Assembly (NCBI RefSeq): GCF_028867965.1
Contig: NZ_JAPQNT010000008.1
Location: 124,001-188,000, forward strand
Length of the DNA stretch: 64,000 nucleotides
Source of the DNA: Flavobacterium sp. SUN046
GTDB taxonomy: Bacteria; Bacteroidota; Bacteroidia; Flavobacteriales; Flavobacteriaceae
Direction of reading: 5' to 3'
In this document: positions 7,064-16,873 of the stretch, piece by piece
Numbering within the stretch: the first letter of the stretch is position 1
Layout: each line of letters opens with the position of its first letter
Notes under the pieces: generated by a model
What the model was told of the DNA's origin: nothing
Databases searched by the model: none
What the model saw: only the letters and a program-made list of their open reading frames with translations
Position numbers and translations under genes: made by a program

Positions 7064-8956
7064 TTATTTGATTGAGTAATTATTATTAGATTTAACTATA
7101 ATACTATCGTTTTCTAATAAATTTTGAAGTGCAAAGATAACATCGTCTTTTGGATATTTAGTTAATTTTTGAATTTCTCTTGAGTTCAATTCTTGAATAT
7201 TTAACAGACTTATAATTTTATCAGATAATGTTGAAGAATCAATTTTAGATTTATTTTTGGAAATACAATACGAACAAACACCACAATTTTCTTTTACAAT
7301 TTCACCAAAATAGTCTAACAACAATTTGTTTTTACAAATTTTACTTTCCTTTATATAATGTAAAACCGATTGTAATTGTTTGGTTTTTAGCTCATTTTGT
7401 GCTTCCAAATATTTTGCAACTCTATTTATTGTTCTCTCGTCTTCGCGGATTTCATTAAAAGTGATGATAGCATCATTATTTTTAGCATGTAATTCAATGA
7501 TTTCCTTTTCATTTAGTTTATGTAGTAATGCTAAAACTTGATTTTCTGAAGCATTTGATTTTTTAGCAACCAATGAAATATTAATGTTTGATTGCGAATC
7601 GTAAATACCAGGATTAGTTCGCAAAATCGTTAGAATGATTTCTTCATCATTCGGATTCAAACTCATGTACCGAATAACTTCTTTAGATTCGATAATGAAT
7701 TGCATCGTAATTTTTTCTGTGAATTCTTGCGATAAACTTATGATTCCTTGATTGTCTAAAAATTGTAACGCATTGTAAGTCTTTAGAATAGGAAAACCAT
7801 ATTTTGTACAAAATTGATTTATATTAAAACTAAATTTTTCGTCAATTCCTTCGCCATAAGCAATTTGAAAATAATTGCACAATTTGACAAAAACCAAATT
7901 CAGAAATGCTTTATCAGATAAAATACTCATAAACTGTGCTTCAACATGAATCACATCTGACGGATTAGTAAGCAAAATAGCAAATGCTTTTTCACCATTT
8001 CTACCAGCACGACCAGCTTCTTGATAATAGTTTTCAAGATTGGGTGGAATGTGTAAATGAATTACGGTTTTTACATTGGATTTATCAATGCCCATTCCGA
8101 AAGCGTTCGTGGCAACCATGATTTGAACTTTCTCATTCATCCACAAATTCATTTGGTTTTCTTTGTCTTTCGATGATAAACCGCCATGGTAATAGGTTGC
8201 TGAAAATCCTAATGTTTCCAATTGGCGAACGGTTTCTGAACACGATTTTCTATTGTTTACATATATAATGGAAGGTTGCGGATTTTTCTTCAAAATTTGC
8301 TCCATCAAATGCAATTTATCTTCTACATTAAAAACCATATAGGCTAGATTTTCACGTGCAAATGATTTGGTATAAATACTCGGATTTTCAAGTTGTAATT
8401 GCAGTATAATATCGTCTTGAACTCTTTTAGTAGCCGAAGCTGTGAGCGCTAAAAAAGCCACTTTAGGAAAATATTCTTTAAGTTTTGAAATCTTTAAATA
8501 GGCAGGTCTAAAATCATGACCCCATTGTGATACACAGTGTGCTTCATCAATGGCGATGAGGTTTATTGGTAAATCTTTAATACGTTCTAAAATCCAATCG
8601 TTTTGCAGTCGTTCCGGCGAAAGATATAAAAATTTGTAATTTCCATATTGGCAATTGTCTAGTAAATTTATCATTTCATCTACTGAAATTCCGCCAGTTA
8701 ATGCAATGGCTTTGATGCCTTTGTTTTGCAAGTTCTGAACCTGATCTTTCATCAAAGCTACCAACGGTGATATGACTAAGCAAATGCCGTCCATCATCAT
8801 AGCTGGAACCTGAAAAGTGATTGATTTTCCTCCGCCAGTTGGCATTAATCCAAACGTATCTTTGCCTGCTAAGACAGCATTTATAATGTCTTCTTGCGGA
8901 GTTCTAAACGCATCGTGATTCCAGTACTTTTTTAGAATTTCTAACGGTTTAGACAT
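7064..8956 (-). CDS. recQ: ATP-dependent DNA helicase RecQ
   Basis: A 630-residue 3'-5' helicase of recombination and repair. Visible motifs are FRTPQEDII, Walker A MPTGGGKS near residue 40, DEAHCVSQWGHDFRP, TASAT, and motif VI YYQEAGRAGRNGE. The RQC region supplies a zinc site: one Cys in ESKICKNKLLLDYFGE and three in CGVCSYC. The protein ends shortly after a winged-helix-like stretch and has no HRDC domain, so it is the short form. Flavobacteria often carry more than one RecQ. It lies directly upstream of fmt. Confidence 0.95.
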   Translation of the reverse strand: MSKPLEILKKYWNHDAFRTPQEDIINAVLAGKDTFGLMPTGGGKSITFQVPAMMMDGICLVISPLVALMKDQVQNLQNKGIKAIALTGGISVDEMINLLDNCQYGNYKFLYLSPERLQNDWILERIKDLPINLIAIDEAHCVSQWGHDFRPAYLKISKLKEYFPKVAFLALTASATKRVQDDIILQLQLENPSIYTKSFARENLAYMVFNVEDKLHLMEQILKKNPQPSIIYVNNRKSCSETVRQLETLGFSATYYHGGLSSKDKENQMNLWMNEKVQIMVATNAFGMGIDKSNVKTVIHLHIPPNLENYYQEAGRAGRNGEKAFAILLTNPSDVIHVEAQFMSILSDKAFLNLVFVKLCNYFQIAYGEGIDEKFSFNINQFCTKYGFPILKTYNALQFLDNQGIISLSQEFTEKITMQFIIESKEVIRYMSLNPNDEEIILTILRTNPGIYDSQSNINISLVAKKSNASENQVLALLHKLNEKEIIELHAKNNDAIITFNEIREDERTINRVAKYLEAQNELKTKQLQSVLHYIKESKICKNKLLLDYFGEIVKENCGVCSYCISKNKSKIDSSTLSDKIISLLNIQELNSREIQKLTKYPKDDVIFALQNLLENDSIIVKSNNNYSIK

Positions 8957-9020
8957 TTTTATTTAATTACAAATTAAAAATAGTTTTGTAAAAGTACTAA
9001 AAACAAAAACATAATTAAAA

Positions 9021-9515
9021 TTATTGATTTGTTGAATAAAGCGCTTTAGCTTTTGATAAATTAATTGGAGTTTCAATAAAATAATCTAACTGCCATTTTT
9101 GGGTTTGTTTTGCCTGTTTATTGGTAGTTTTATCCCAAGATGGATAAATTCTGAATCCTAGTTTTCCTATTTTAGATTGACTTTTAAGATAGCCTTTTTG
9201 TTCCAATATTTTTTTTGGAAATACAAATTGTCCAAAATTTATTGAAGTTTTTGCATTAATAATTACAAAATCAAAATCGTCTGTCACTTCTAAAGGTTGA
9301 ATTGGTTTTTTGTCAATTCGTTTCCATAAGGTTACAAATTGTCCAATTTTTGTTGGTGTAATTTTAGCTTCTCGAAAAACTATTTTCAAATCATTGAGTT
9401 TGAATTGTGCTGCATAATAATCTTCACTCTCTTTTTCGATAACAAGGTTTTGTAGTTTTAAATCTAGCTTTTCAAAAACTAATTTTGAGGTTTCTTCTAG
9501 TTTTTGATGTGTCAT
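9021..9515 (-). CDS. MepB family protein
   Basis: A 164-residue cytoplasmic protein resembling MepB, the third gene of the staphylococcal mepRAB operon. The recognisable core is FREAKITPTKIGQFVTLWKR, then FVIINAKTSINFGQFVFPKKIL, then GKLGFRIYPSWDKTTNKQAKQTQ. The biochemical role is unknown, and nothing resembling the MepA efflux pump lies nearby. It begins 6 bases after the stop of the P-loop NTPase gene, so both are probably on one transcript. Confidence 0.75.
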   Translation of the reverse strand: MTHQKLEETSKLVFEKLDLKLQNLVIEKESEDYYAAQFKLNDLKIVFREAKITPTKIGQFVTLWKRIDKKPIQPLEVTDDFDFVIINAKTSINFGQFVFPKKILEQKGYLKSQSKIGKLGFRIYPSWDKTTNKQAKQTQKWQLDYFIETPINLSKAKALYSTNQ

Positions 9516-9521
9516 TTAGAA

Positions 9522-10058
9522 TTAATTTAAAATTTCTAAAATAAAATCAACCCGATCTTCAATGCTTCCAGTAGGAACTTCAACTAAATTGTAACCATAT
9601 TTTTCATAGGTTTCTACAAGATGATTGTAGATTAATTTGGCTTGCTCATAGTTTTCATAACGTTCGTCATCGCTAATATAAATTTCTTCCCAAGGCGGAA
9701 GAATGAAAATTTTATCATATTTGTGATCGCGACATGCTTGGTCAAAAAATGCTGGATAACTGTCGCCAATGTAGTGCATGTATGCCAAAACATCTGGAAT
9801 TCCTCTATCTAAAAAGATTATTTCATGCGGTTCGTTTTTTGCATTGTTGAATTGTTTTTTTCTGCCTTCAAGAAGTAATTCGCTAAAAAGTAATGGTTTT
9901 TCTAAAAACAATTGTTCGATTCCTTGTTTTTTGGCTTCCATTGTTACTTCACGCGAAATTTCGGGATAACAACAATATCCTTTAGATAACAAACTATTTA
10001 TAATAGTTGTTTTTCCTGTTCCTGGTCCGCCAATAATGACAACAATTTCTTTCTTCAA
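9522..10058 (-). CDS. AAA_28-type P-loop NTPase
   Basis: A 178-residue NTPase with Walker A GGPGTGKTT at residues 10-18 and a Walker B-like IIFLDRGIPDV near residue 80. The layout, including YPEISREVT after the P-loop and the lid region DDERYENYEQA, resembles nucleoside or ribosylnicotinamide kinase-like ATPases (AAA_28, related to the NadR kinase domain). The substrate is unknown. It precedes the MepB-like gene closely. The start is preceded by an AT-rich 215-base gap. Confidence 0.75.
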   Translation of the reverse strand: MKKEIVVIIGGPGTGKTTIINSLLSKGYCCYPEISREVTMEAKKQGIEQLFLEKPLLFSELLLEGRKKQFNNAKNEPHEIIFLDRGIPDVLAYMHYIGDSYPAFFDQACRDHKYDKIFILPPWEEIYISDDERYENYEQAKLIYNHLVETYEKYGYNLVEVPTGSIEDRVDFILEILN

Positions 10059-10273
10059 AATTTTGAAATAAGGCGCAAATTTATTGAATTGTTTTAGATA
10101 AACGAATGTGTTTTGGAATTTTATTTTCGGATAATAGCATAATTAACTAGCCTAATTACTTCGCATTGTGTTATTCTAATTGGAGCTAAGTGAACTTAGT
10201 TTGGAGGAAATATAGCAAACAACAGAGAGCAGTATATTGGAAAACAAATACTTACTGTCGATTCGTTGCTAAA

Positions 10274-10825
10274 TTAACGTTGGTTTTGGATAATTTCTGC
10301 TAATAATTTTTTAGCACGAAGGAGTTTAATTTTTACATTACTTAAAGGCTCGTCAAGTTGTTCGGCGATTTCTTGATAACTCATTTCTTGAAAATATCTA
10401 AGTTGAATCACTTCTTGGTAATGCGGTTTTAATTCTTTGATGAATTGTAGTAATTGCGATAGGTTTTGCTCTGTAATCAACTCATCTTCAGCCGATGGCG
10501 ATGTGTCTGCAATATTGTAAGCTTGTTGGTCTTCTTCGTCGGTGATTTCTACAAAAAGCGTTGATTTTTTCTTGCGAAGTAAATCAATATGCACGTTTTT
10601 AGCAATTGCAATTAGCCATGTATTAAATTGAAATTCAGGATTGTAAGTTGCTAATTTATCAAAAGCTTTCGAGAAGGTTTCGATGGTAATATCTTCGGCA
10701 TCAGTTTCATTTTCGGTACGTTTTAGCATAAATCCATAGACTTCGTTCCAGTAATGGTCGAGTAGATAAGTGAAGGCAACTTGGTCACCTTTTTTGGCTT
10801 TTTCTATGTAGGAATTTATTTCCAA
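10274..10825 (-). CDS. ECF-type RNA polymerase sigma factor
   Basis: A sigma-70 family protein of about 183 residues if translation starts at the TTG at 10825. That start overlaps the end of the upstream glycosyltransferase gene by 10 bases and gives the usual ECF length; the open frame extends to 10960, but the extra N-terminus is only the other gene read in a different frame. Region 2 is visible as DAEDITIETFSKAFDKL followed by FNTWLIAIAKNVHIDLLR, and region 4 as YQEVIQLRYFQEMSYQEIAEQL. No anti-sigma factor lies next to it. It is probably coupled to the glycosyltransferase. Confidence 0.85.
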   Translation of the reverse strand: MEINSYIEKAKKGDQVAFTYLLDHYWNEVYGFMLKRTENETDAEDITIETFSKAFDKLATYNPEFQFNTWLIAIAKNVHIDLLRKKKSTLFVEITDEEDQQAYNIADTSPSAEDELITEQNLSQLLQFIKELKPHYQEVIQLRYFQEMSYQEIAEQLDEPLSNVKIKLLRAKKLLAEIIQNQR

Positions 10826-11922
10826 TGTACTGGTTTTGAAAAAGTATTGGTTAAGAAGATATTGAATTGGGTAAAAATAAGTACGATTTCGATAATTGGA
10901 AACCAATACATTACGTCTTTTTCTTTTAATTTTCCGGCTGCAAAACCTAACGAAATCCATGCAAAAAGATATCTAAATCCAATTAAACTTAACACGATAA
11001 TCCATTGAAATTGAAAAGCTAATAAAATAATTGGCAATAAAATAAATGCTAATTGAGAAGCATAAAATAGAGCTAATTGACTTCTATCGAATGATTTATA
11101 ATGTTTTGCGGTTGCAACGTGCCTTCTTTTTTGAGTAAACCAATCGTTAAAAGTGGTTTTTGGTTTTGAATACGTAAAACTTTCAGGATTGTAACAAATG
11201 GTTGTATTTTTTGAATTTGCTGCTTGATTGATGAATAAATCGTCGTCACCCGAACGTATTTTCATGTGCTCAATAAATCCATTAGTTTTAAAGAATTCTT
11301 CGCGTTTGTATGCCATGTTACGACCAACGCCCATGTAAGGTTTTCCTAGTTTTGACCATGCAAAATATTGTGTTGCAGTAAGCAAGGTTTCAAATCGGAT
11401 GATTTTATTCAGGAACGAATTCTTGATTTTGTTGTAAGCGCCATAACCTAAAACGATGGTTTTTTCTTTTGTAAAATTGGCACTCATTTCTTTAATCCAC
11501 TCGTTTGATTTTGGATAACAATCAGCATCAGTAAAAAGTAAATATTCGTTTTTGGCTGCTTTGATTCCGAGTGTTAATGCAAATTTTTTATTGCCCCAAA
11601 AGGCTTCGTTGTTTTCAACTTTAACCAATTTAACATTGGAATATTGTTTTTCAAAGGCTTCAAAAACTTCTAAGGTTTCATCGCTTGACGCATCGTCAAT
11701 TAAGACAATTTCATAATCGGGATAATTTTGTTCGGCTAATAAAGGAACAAAGTTTTTTACGTTTTCTTCTTCGTTTTTAGCACAAACAATAACTGAAATT
11801 GGAACTCTTTTTGGCGTACTTGTTTGTGGTTTAGCAAATGAAAATTTACCAAAAAACACCACATAATACAAAAATTGAACAACTACAACAGCAATAAATA
11901 AACAGAAGATAATTAGTAACAT
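10816..11922 (-). CDS. Membrane glycosyltransferase, family 2
   Basis: A 368-residue GT-A enzyme with an N-terminal membrane anchor (residues 1-22) and several C-terminal helices (about 285-355). The catalytic domain shows ISVIVCAKNEEENV, VLIDDASSDET, the metal-binding TDADCYP, a GDDD acceptor motif, and QKRRH in place of QxxRW. It probably transfers a sugar to a lipid or glycan at the inner membrane; the substrate is not evident. Its stop overlaps the sigma factor start. Confidence 0.85.
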   Translation of the reverse strand: MLLIIFCLFIAVVVVQFLYYVVFFGKFSFAKPQTSTPKRVPISVIVCAKNEEENVKNFVPLLAEQNYPDYEIVLIDDASSDETLEVFEAFEKQYSNVKLVKVENNEAFWGNKKFALTLGIKAAKNEYLLFTDADCYPKSNEWIKEMSANFTKEKTIVLGYGAYNKIKNSFLNKIIRFETLLTATQYFAWSKLGKPYMGVGRNMAYKREEFFKTNGFIEHMKIRSGDDDLFINQAANSKNTTICYNPESFTYSKPKTTFNDWFTQKRRHVATAKHYKSFDRSQLALFYASQLAFILLPIILLAFQFQWIIVLSLIGFRYLFAWISLGFAAGKLKEKDVMYWFPIIEIVLIFTQFNIFLTNTFSKPVHWK

Positions 11923-12011
11923 AATGGCTTTATTGTCTTTTTAAAACGAGTGCAAAAGTATGAAATTCAATTTTGAATTACGAATTATGGGTTGTGAAAT
12001 TTTAACGTTTA

Positions 12012-12863
12012 TTATTCTTTTAAGTTTTCCCACCAAATAATATATTCTTGAGCTAACTTATCTTGATTTTCAGGTTTACAGAAATATACAGTACTGCATA
12101 AGTCAGGATAATAAAATTCTTTATTGCGATAGATTTTTATTAAATGCATCGCTTCAATACCAACAGTTGATTTTTCAGTTGATGCTGCCGAACTGAGAAC
12201 AGAATAGGGAATGTAAGCAAACTCTTTTGATTTTATATAATTCATTAGTTGTTCAACATCATCTTTAGTTATCCAATTTTTATTAATTCGATTATAAAAG
12301 CATATTGAAGGTGCAAAAGAACTATCTCTATTTTGAATAAGATTATTTTTGAAGTTTGTTGTAGTTAAGTACCTTAAAAAATTAATTGGTTTTATTTTTA
12401 TTAAACTATCATTTATTCTGTTGAATTTAGAATTGTTTATTTTTTCCCAAGTTATTGAATCCAAAGGAATTATCTTTTTTTCACTTGTTTTTTTTAAACT
12501 AGAAAAAATACTCAAAGTTTTACTTGAATCAATTTCCAAAATTTCTGTAACTGTAACTAAAGATTTTGCTATGCCTAAATGACCGTAGTATTTGCCTGTT
12601 TTTCTTCTACCATAAAATTTTATATAAACTCCATCTAAGTTATCCTCAAAAATAATTTTTTCTGTCGAACTCAAAAATTTAATTGATTTGTCAAATTCTA
12701 ACCATGAAAAATCAATAATTTTATTTCCTTTTATTTCGTAAAATGTAGAGTTTTCCCATCCATTTGAATAAAATCCTTCGGCTAATATTATTTCACTTGT
12801 TTCTTGTCCATTTGTTAAAAATGGAATTAGTACAAATAATAAATAATATTTTAGATTCATCAT
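12012..12863 (-). CDS. Secreted hypothetical protein
   Basis: A 283-residue protein with a cleavable signal peptide (MNLKYYLLFVLIPFLTNGQ), so it is exported to the periplasm or envelope. I recognise no domain. It has a beta-rich N-terminal part and a C-terminal part with KIYRNKEFYYPDLC and WWENL at the end. The start is an ATG-ATG pair at 12863/12860. It follows murB with a 2-base gap on the same strand but looks unrelated to peptidoglycan synthesis; lineage-specific filler in an otherwise conserved block is likely. Confidence 0.65.
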   Translation of the reverse strand: MMNLKYYLLFVLIPFLTNGQETSEIILAEGFYSNGWENSTFYEIKGNKIIDFSWLEFDKSIKFLSSTEKIIFEDNLDGVYIKFYGRRKTGKYYGHLGIAKSLVTVTEILEIDSSKTLSIFSSLKKTSEKKIIPLDSITWEKINNSKFNRINDSLIKIKPINFLRYLTTTNFKNNLIQNRDSSFAPSICFYNRINKNWITKDDVEQLMNYIKSKEFAYIPYSVLSSAASTEKSTVGIEAMHLIKIYRNKEFYYPDLCSTVYFCKPENQDKLAQEYIIWWENLKE

Positions 12864-12865
12864 AA

Positions 12866-13879
12866 TTATATCACATTGACTTCCGCTTCAATTGCAATAC
12901 CAAATTGCTTTAAAACCGTCGCTTGAATATCTTTAGAAACATTCAAAATTTCTTGCCCGGTTGCGTTGCCATAATTCACTAATACCAAAGCTTGATTTTT
13001 ATGAATTCCAGCATCGCCAAAGCGCTTGCCTTTAAAACCAGCTTGCTCAATTAACCAACCAGCAGGCACTTTAACTTCGGTTTCTGAAATTACATAATGC
13101 GGCATTTCAGGATGTAAAGCATGTGCTTTTTCGTATTGCTCTTTAGAAATAATCGGATTTTTAAAAAAACTTCCGCTGTTTCCTAATTCTTTTGGATTGG
13201 GCAATTTACTTTGACGAATTGCAATAACCGCATTGGAAACGTCTTTTAATGTAGGAGTTACAACGTTTTGTTTTTCCAATTCTTTGGTAATATCGCCATA
13301 CGACGTATTGATTTTATGATTTCGTTTTGTTAATTTGAAAACAACCGAAGTAATCACATATTTATCTTTAGCTTCGTGCTTGAAAACGCTTTCTCGGTAA
13401 CCAAAATTACATTCGTCTTTAGTAAACGTTTTTAGTTCTTGAGTGCTAATATTCATAGCATTGCAGGAAATAAAAGTGTCTTTAATTTCGGTTCCATAAG
13501 CACCAATATTTTGAACTGGAGTTGTGCCAACATTGCCTGGAATTAGTGACATATTTTCCAATCCGCCAAAATTTTGATCAATCGTCCACAGTACAAATTC
13601 ATGCCAAACTTCACCAGCTTGACTTTCAATCCAAACGAAATCATCGTCTTCATTAATGACTTTTTTTCCTTTCAAATCAATGTGTATCACTAAAGCGTCA
13701 ATGTCTTGAGTCAACAACATATTGCTTCCGCCACCAAGAATGAATTTTGTATCGGATTTATGATTTTCTAAAATGGTTTTCAATTCTTCTTCCGAAAGAA
13801 CGGCAACAAATTGTTTGGCTTTGGCCTCGATGCCAAAAGTGTTGTATTTTTTTAGAGAGAAGTTATGTTGAATTTGCAT
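12866..13879 (-). CDS. murB: UDP-N-acetylenolpyruvoylglucosamine reductase
   Basis: A 337-residue type I MurB that reduces UDP-GlcNAc-enolpyruvate to UDP-MurNAc with NADPH and FAD. Motifs are the N-terminal LKKYNTFGIEAKA, FAD-binding GGGSNMLL, GNVGTTPVQNIGAYGTE, and the proton-donor Ser in NSGSFFKNPI. Cytoplasmic. The partner MurA is encoded separately at 35181. A tandem GCAAAGTT repeat lies just upstream of the start. Confidence 0.96.
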   Translation of the reverse strand: MQIQHNFSLKKYNTFGIEAKAKQFVAVLSEEELKTILENHKSDTKFILGGGSNMLLTQDIDALVIHIDLKGKKVINEDDDFVWIESQAGEVWHEFVLWTIDQNFGGLENMSLIPGNVGTTPVQNIGAYGTEIKDTFISCNAMNISTQELKTFTKDECNFGYRESVFKHEAKDKYVITSVVFKLTKRNHKINTSYGDITKELEKQNVVTPTLKDVSNAVIAIRQSKLPNPKELGNSGSFFKNPIISKEQYEKAHALHPEMPHYVISETEVKVPAGWLIEQAGFKGKRFGDAGIHKNQALVLVNYGNATGQEILNVSKDIQATVLKQFGIAIEAEVNVI

Positions 13880-13894
13880 TGCTTTTTATTTAAC

Positions 13895-13939
13895 CGCAAA
13901 GTTCGCAAAGATTTTCGCAAAGTTCACAAAGATTTTTAA
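13895..13939. repeat. Tandem GCAAAGTTC-type repeat
   Basis: The 78-base gap between the DUF2461 and murB genes consists largely of variants of CGCAAAGTTCGCAAAGATTTT repeated about two and a half times. It has no coding potential. Similar degenerate words are common between flavobacterial genes. Confidence 0.6.
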
Positions 13940-13957
13940 TTCGTCGTATTATTGAAT

Positions 13958-14632
13958 TTATTCTTCTGTTTGAAGTGCTCGATTTAAAAAATCATTCATC
14001 GGTTTTAATGCGATTAATTTCTGAGCTATTTTTTTGCTAAAGTCAGGTTCTGAAAATGATTTTTCATCAATTCTGTGCGAAGCCGTGAAGCTTTTCAATT
14101 TTAAAAATTCAATTGCTGGATGATTTGGATCAAAATCTTTAGGTGCTTTTTTAAGAACATTGTTTTCTTCGCGTGACAATTCTTTAAACTCTTTTTTGAA
14201 GTTTTTATCAGAAACTATGGCTTCCAAATCGTCGTGAAAAAATTCAATTTCTTTACGAATTAATTTCAGTTCAGTTGCTTCGGGACACCAAACGCCACCT
14301 GCAATAAATGAATTTCCGCTTTCAAAATGGATATAATATCCTGGTGCATTTTTACGGTTTTTATCTTGGCTCATCCAAACGCCCATATTGGTTTTGTAAG
14401 GCGATTTGTCTTTGCTAAAACGAATGTCTCGGTTGATTCGAAACGTACAATTTTTAACTTCCAATGGTTCCAACGATTTGTCTAAAGGTTTCATTTCAGC
14501 CAAAATAGATGCAATAAAATTATGATAGTCTTTTTTGTAAGATTCATAACGTTTTTTGTTGGCGTGCATCCATTCCGTGTTGTTATTTGCAATTAATTCT
14601 GATAAAAATTGAAGTGCTTCTTTGGTAATCAT
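13958..14632 (-). CDS. DUF2461 (TIGR02453) family protein
   Basis: A 224-residue protein with the family hallmarks: FLSELIANNNTEWMHANKKRYE at the N-terminus, CTFRINRDIRFSKDKSPYKTNMG near residue 65, then GYYIHFESGNSFIAGGVW. The family is widely conserved in bacteria and fungi and has no assigned biochemical activity. No signal peptide. It lies downstream of recF on the same strand, separated by a palindromic repeat. Confidence 0.88.
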   Translation of the reverse strand: MITKEALQFLSELIANNNTEWMHANKKRYESYKKDYHNFIASILAEMKPLDKSLEPLEVKNCTFRINRDIRFSKDKSPYKTNMGVWMSQDKNRKNAPGYYIHFESGNSFIAGGVWCPEATELKLIRKEIEFFHDDLEAIVSDKNFKKEFKELSREENNVLKKAPKDFDPNHPAIEFLKLKSFTASHRIDEKSFSEPDFSKKIAQKLIALKPMNDFLNRALQTEE

Positions 14633-14721
14633 TTTACGTAAATTTTAAAAGTAAGCTAAAATACAAATTAAAGATTAATCTCTTGATTGTAATTGTTATT
14701 TTATGTCCAATTTTACAGAAA

Positions 14722-14782
14722 TTGTCACACTGAGCTTGTCGAAGTGTCTTAAAAAAAGTCTTCGACAAGCTCAGACTGACAA
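14722..14782 (-). repeat. REP-like palindromic repeat, copy 1
   Basis: A 61-base element with perfect 15-bp arms CTGAGCTTGTCGAAG (14730-14744) and CTTCGACAAGCTCAG (14760-14774), nested within outer ends TTGTCA and TGACAA. An almost identical element lies at 54820-54879 in opposite orientation. It occupies the gap between recF and the DUF2461 gene. It resembles dispersed REP or MITE elements and could form a stable hairpin in RNA. Confidence 0.85.
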
Positions 14783-14856
14783 CAAAATTCAAATTGGTAT
14801 TTGTTATAATTCAAAAACATCTTTTTATTTGTTAGCAGTAAATTACTTGCAATTGA

Positions 14857-15936
14857 TTAAAGATTAAATATTTTATAACTCTGATGCGTTGTTTTTACAA
14901 TATTTTCAGTGCGCTCTGGATGCGTGTCTGAAATGAACAATTGCCCGAATTCTTCCTTATTAACCATTTCAACAATTTTACCAACTCGAGTTTCATCTAA
15001 TTTGTCAAAAATATCATCAAAAAGTAAGATTGGTTTTTCACCCGATTGTTTTTTTACAAATTCAAATTGAGCCAATTTCAAAGCAATTAAAAATGATTTT
15101 TGTTGCCCTTGTGAACCAAATTTTTTAATCGGATAATGATCGATTTGAAACGCTAAATCATCTTTGTGAATTCCGACAGAAGTGTATTGCAAAGCTCTAT
15201 CTTTTGCCAAATTTTGCTCTAATAAAGTCAATGTGTTATTTTCAAACAGATGGCTTTCATAAACCAATTGCACCGTTTCTTCAGAACCGGTTATGGCTTG
15301 ATGGTGTTTGTTGAAAATAGGCAGAAATTCTTGAATAAAACTTTTTCGTTTTTCAAATATATGCTGACCAATTCCGTTCAATTGTTCGTTATAAATTGAT
15401 AAAGTATCGGTTTCAAAAACATGATTTAAAGCAAAATACTTTAGTAAAGCATTTCGTTGACTAATGATTTTTTGATACTGAATTAATTCTTGTAAGTAAT
15501 TAGTATCTAATTGTGAAATTACGCTATCAATAAATTTTCTTCGCGTTTCACTTCCTTCAATTATCAAATCATTATCGGCTGGCGAAATAATTACAAGCGG
15601 AATAAATCCAACATGATCGGAGAATTTTTCATAAGGTTTTCCGTTACGTTTCAAAATTTTCTTTTGTCCTTTTTTGAAACTGCTGACAATTTGTTCGTTT
15701 CGATTTGCTTTTTCAAATTCGCCATCAATCACAAAAAACTCTTCATTATGTTTGATATTTTGCACTGCCAACGGATTAAAATAACTTTTTCCGTTTGCCA
15801 AATGATAGATTGCATCAAGTACATTTGTCTTTCCAATGCCATTTTTTCCAACAAAACAATTGATTTTTACATCAAATTCGAAGGAAGCTTCCGAAAAATT
15901 TTTATAATTGAATAAAGAAATCTTTTTTAAAAACAT
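14857..15936 (-). CDS. recF: DNA replication/repair protein RecF
   Basis: A 359-residue SMC-like ATPase that helps load RecA at gaps. It starts [21 protein letters not shown], has Walker [18 protein letters not shown] near residue 30, the signature region [18 protein letters not shown], and Walker [13 protein letters not shown] followed by the D-loop. Unlike in E. coli, it is not next to dnaA or dnaN here. It is divergent from the TPR gene at 16079. Confidence 0.95.
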   Translation of the reverse strand: MFLKKISLFNYKNFSEASFEFDVKINCFVGKNGIGKTNVLDAIYHLANGKSYFNPLAVQNIKHNEEFFVIDGEFEKANRNEQIVSSFKKGQKKILKRNGKPYEKFSDHVGFIPLVIISPADNDLIIEGSETRRKFIDSVISQLDTNYLQELIQYQKIISQRNALLKYFALNHVFETDTLSIYNEQLNGIGQHIFEKRKSFIQEFLPIFNKHHQAITGSEETVQLVYESHLFENNTLTLLEQNLAKDRALQYTSVGIHKDDLAFQIDHYPIKKFGSQGQQKSFLIALKLAQFEFVKKQSGEKPILLFDDIFDKLDETRVGKIVEMVNKEEFGQLFISDTHPERTENIVKTTHQSYKIFNL

Positions 15937-16049
15937 TTGTAATGGCTTGAAAACACTATTATCAGCGACTTAGTAAGTGTTTTTTTTAAAGTGGGTGCAA
16001 ATTATTGAAAATTATCGACAAAATGACTTTCAAATTAGAATAAAAATTT

Positions 16050-16057
16050 TATTTTTG
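16050..16057 (+). promoter_or_regulatory. Promoter -7 box of the TPR protein gene
   Basis: TATTTTTG matches TAnnTTTG, about 20 bases before the ATG. No clear -33 element is visible, so only this box is annotated. Confidence 0.5.
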
Positions 16058-16078
16058 CGCACACTAAATTAAAACTAG

Positions 16079-16873
16079 ATGGCAACTTATAATAAAAGAG
16101 GTTACAAAGCACCAAAAGAAAAAGAAGAGAAAGTAGATAATAATTTCATTGAAGAAAATGTAAATGTTGAAGCTAAAGATAGCGCAACTGCAAAGGCATT
16201 TGATGCTTTGGACGAAACTGCTTCAAGAACTGAGGATTGGGTCGCTAAAAATCAAAAATATATTTTAGGTGTTATTTTAGCGGCTGTTATAGTAACTATT
16301 GGATATTTATCCTATCAAAAATTTGTTGCTCAACCAAAAGAAGAAGATGCTACAACCGATTTATTTGTAGCTCAAAACAACTTCCAATTAGCTACCGATG
16401 CTACTGATGTTAAAAAACAAGATTCATTATATACTTTAGTGCTTAAAGGTGCTGAAGGAAAACAAGGAGCACCTGGAATTGCTGATCAATATGCAGGAAC
16501 AGATTCTGGAAATATAGCTAATTATTATGCTGGAATTGCTTCTTTGAATTTAAAAAAATACGATGATGCTATTAAATATCTTGAGAAATTTAGTTCTAAA
16601 GATGCATTTTTAGGAGCTATTGCAACTGGTGCTATTGGTGATGCTTATGCTCAAAAAAATGATTTGAAAAAAGCATTAGAATTATATGAAAAAGCAGCAA
16701 TTCAAAATGTAAATGAATTTACTTCTCCAAGATATTTATTTAAAGCAGGACAAACGGCTTTAACTTTAGGTAATAAGGCGGATGCTTTAAAATATTTTAC
16801 TGAAATTAAAGAAAAATATGAGTCAGCTCCAGAAGCACAACAAATTGATGCTTTAATTGGAATGGCACAATAA
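16079..16873 (+). CDS. Membrane-anchored TPR protein (YfgM-like)
   Basis: A 264-residue protein with a Lys/Glu-rich cytoplasmic N-terminus, a single membrane helix at about residues 60-82 (YILGVILAAVIVTIGYLSY), and a C-terminal periplasmic part containing TPR-like helices (NYYAGIASLNLKKYDDAIKYLEKF and AYAQKNDLKKALELYEKA). This topology matches YfgM, an ancillary factor of the Sec translocon and chaperone network. It is followed closely by ribH. Confidence 0.8.
   Translation: MATYNKRGYKAPKEKEEKVDNNFIEENVNVEAKDSATAKAFDALDETASRTEDWVAKNQKYILGVILAAVIVTIGYLSYQKFVAQPKEEDATTDLFVAQNNFQLATDATDVKKQDSLYTLVLKGAEGKQGAPGIADQYAGTDSGNIANYYAGIASLNLKKYDDAIKYLEKFSSKDAFLGAIATGAIGDAYAQKNDLKKALELYEKAAIQNVNEFTSPRYLFKAGQTALTLGNKADALKYFTEIKEKYESAPEAQQIDALIGMAQ

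Noticed and set aside
10160..10215. CTAAGTGAACTTAG palindrome as a terminator
   Set aside because: Two-base loop and no T run; the gap otherwise shows nothing.
10826..10960. N-terminal extension of the sigma factor to 10960
   Set aside because: It overlaps the glycosyltransferase coding region, is rich in Arg/Tyr/Phe, and would make the ECF factor unusually long.
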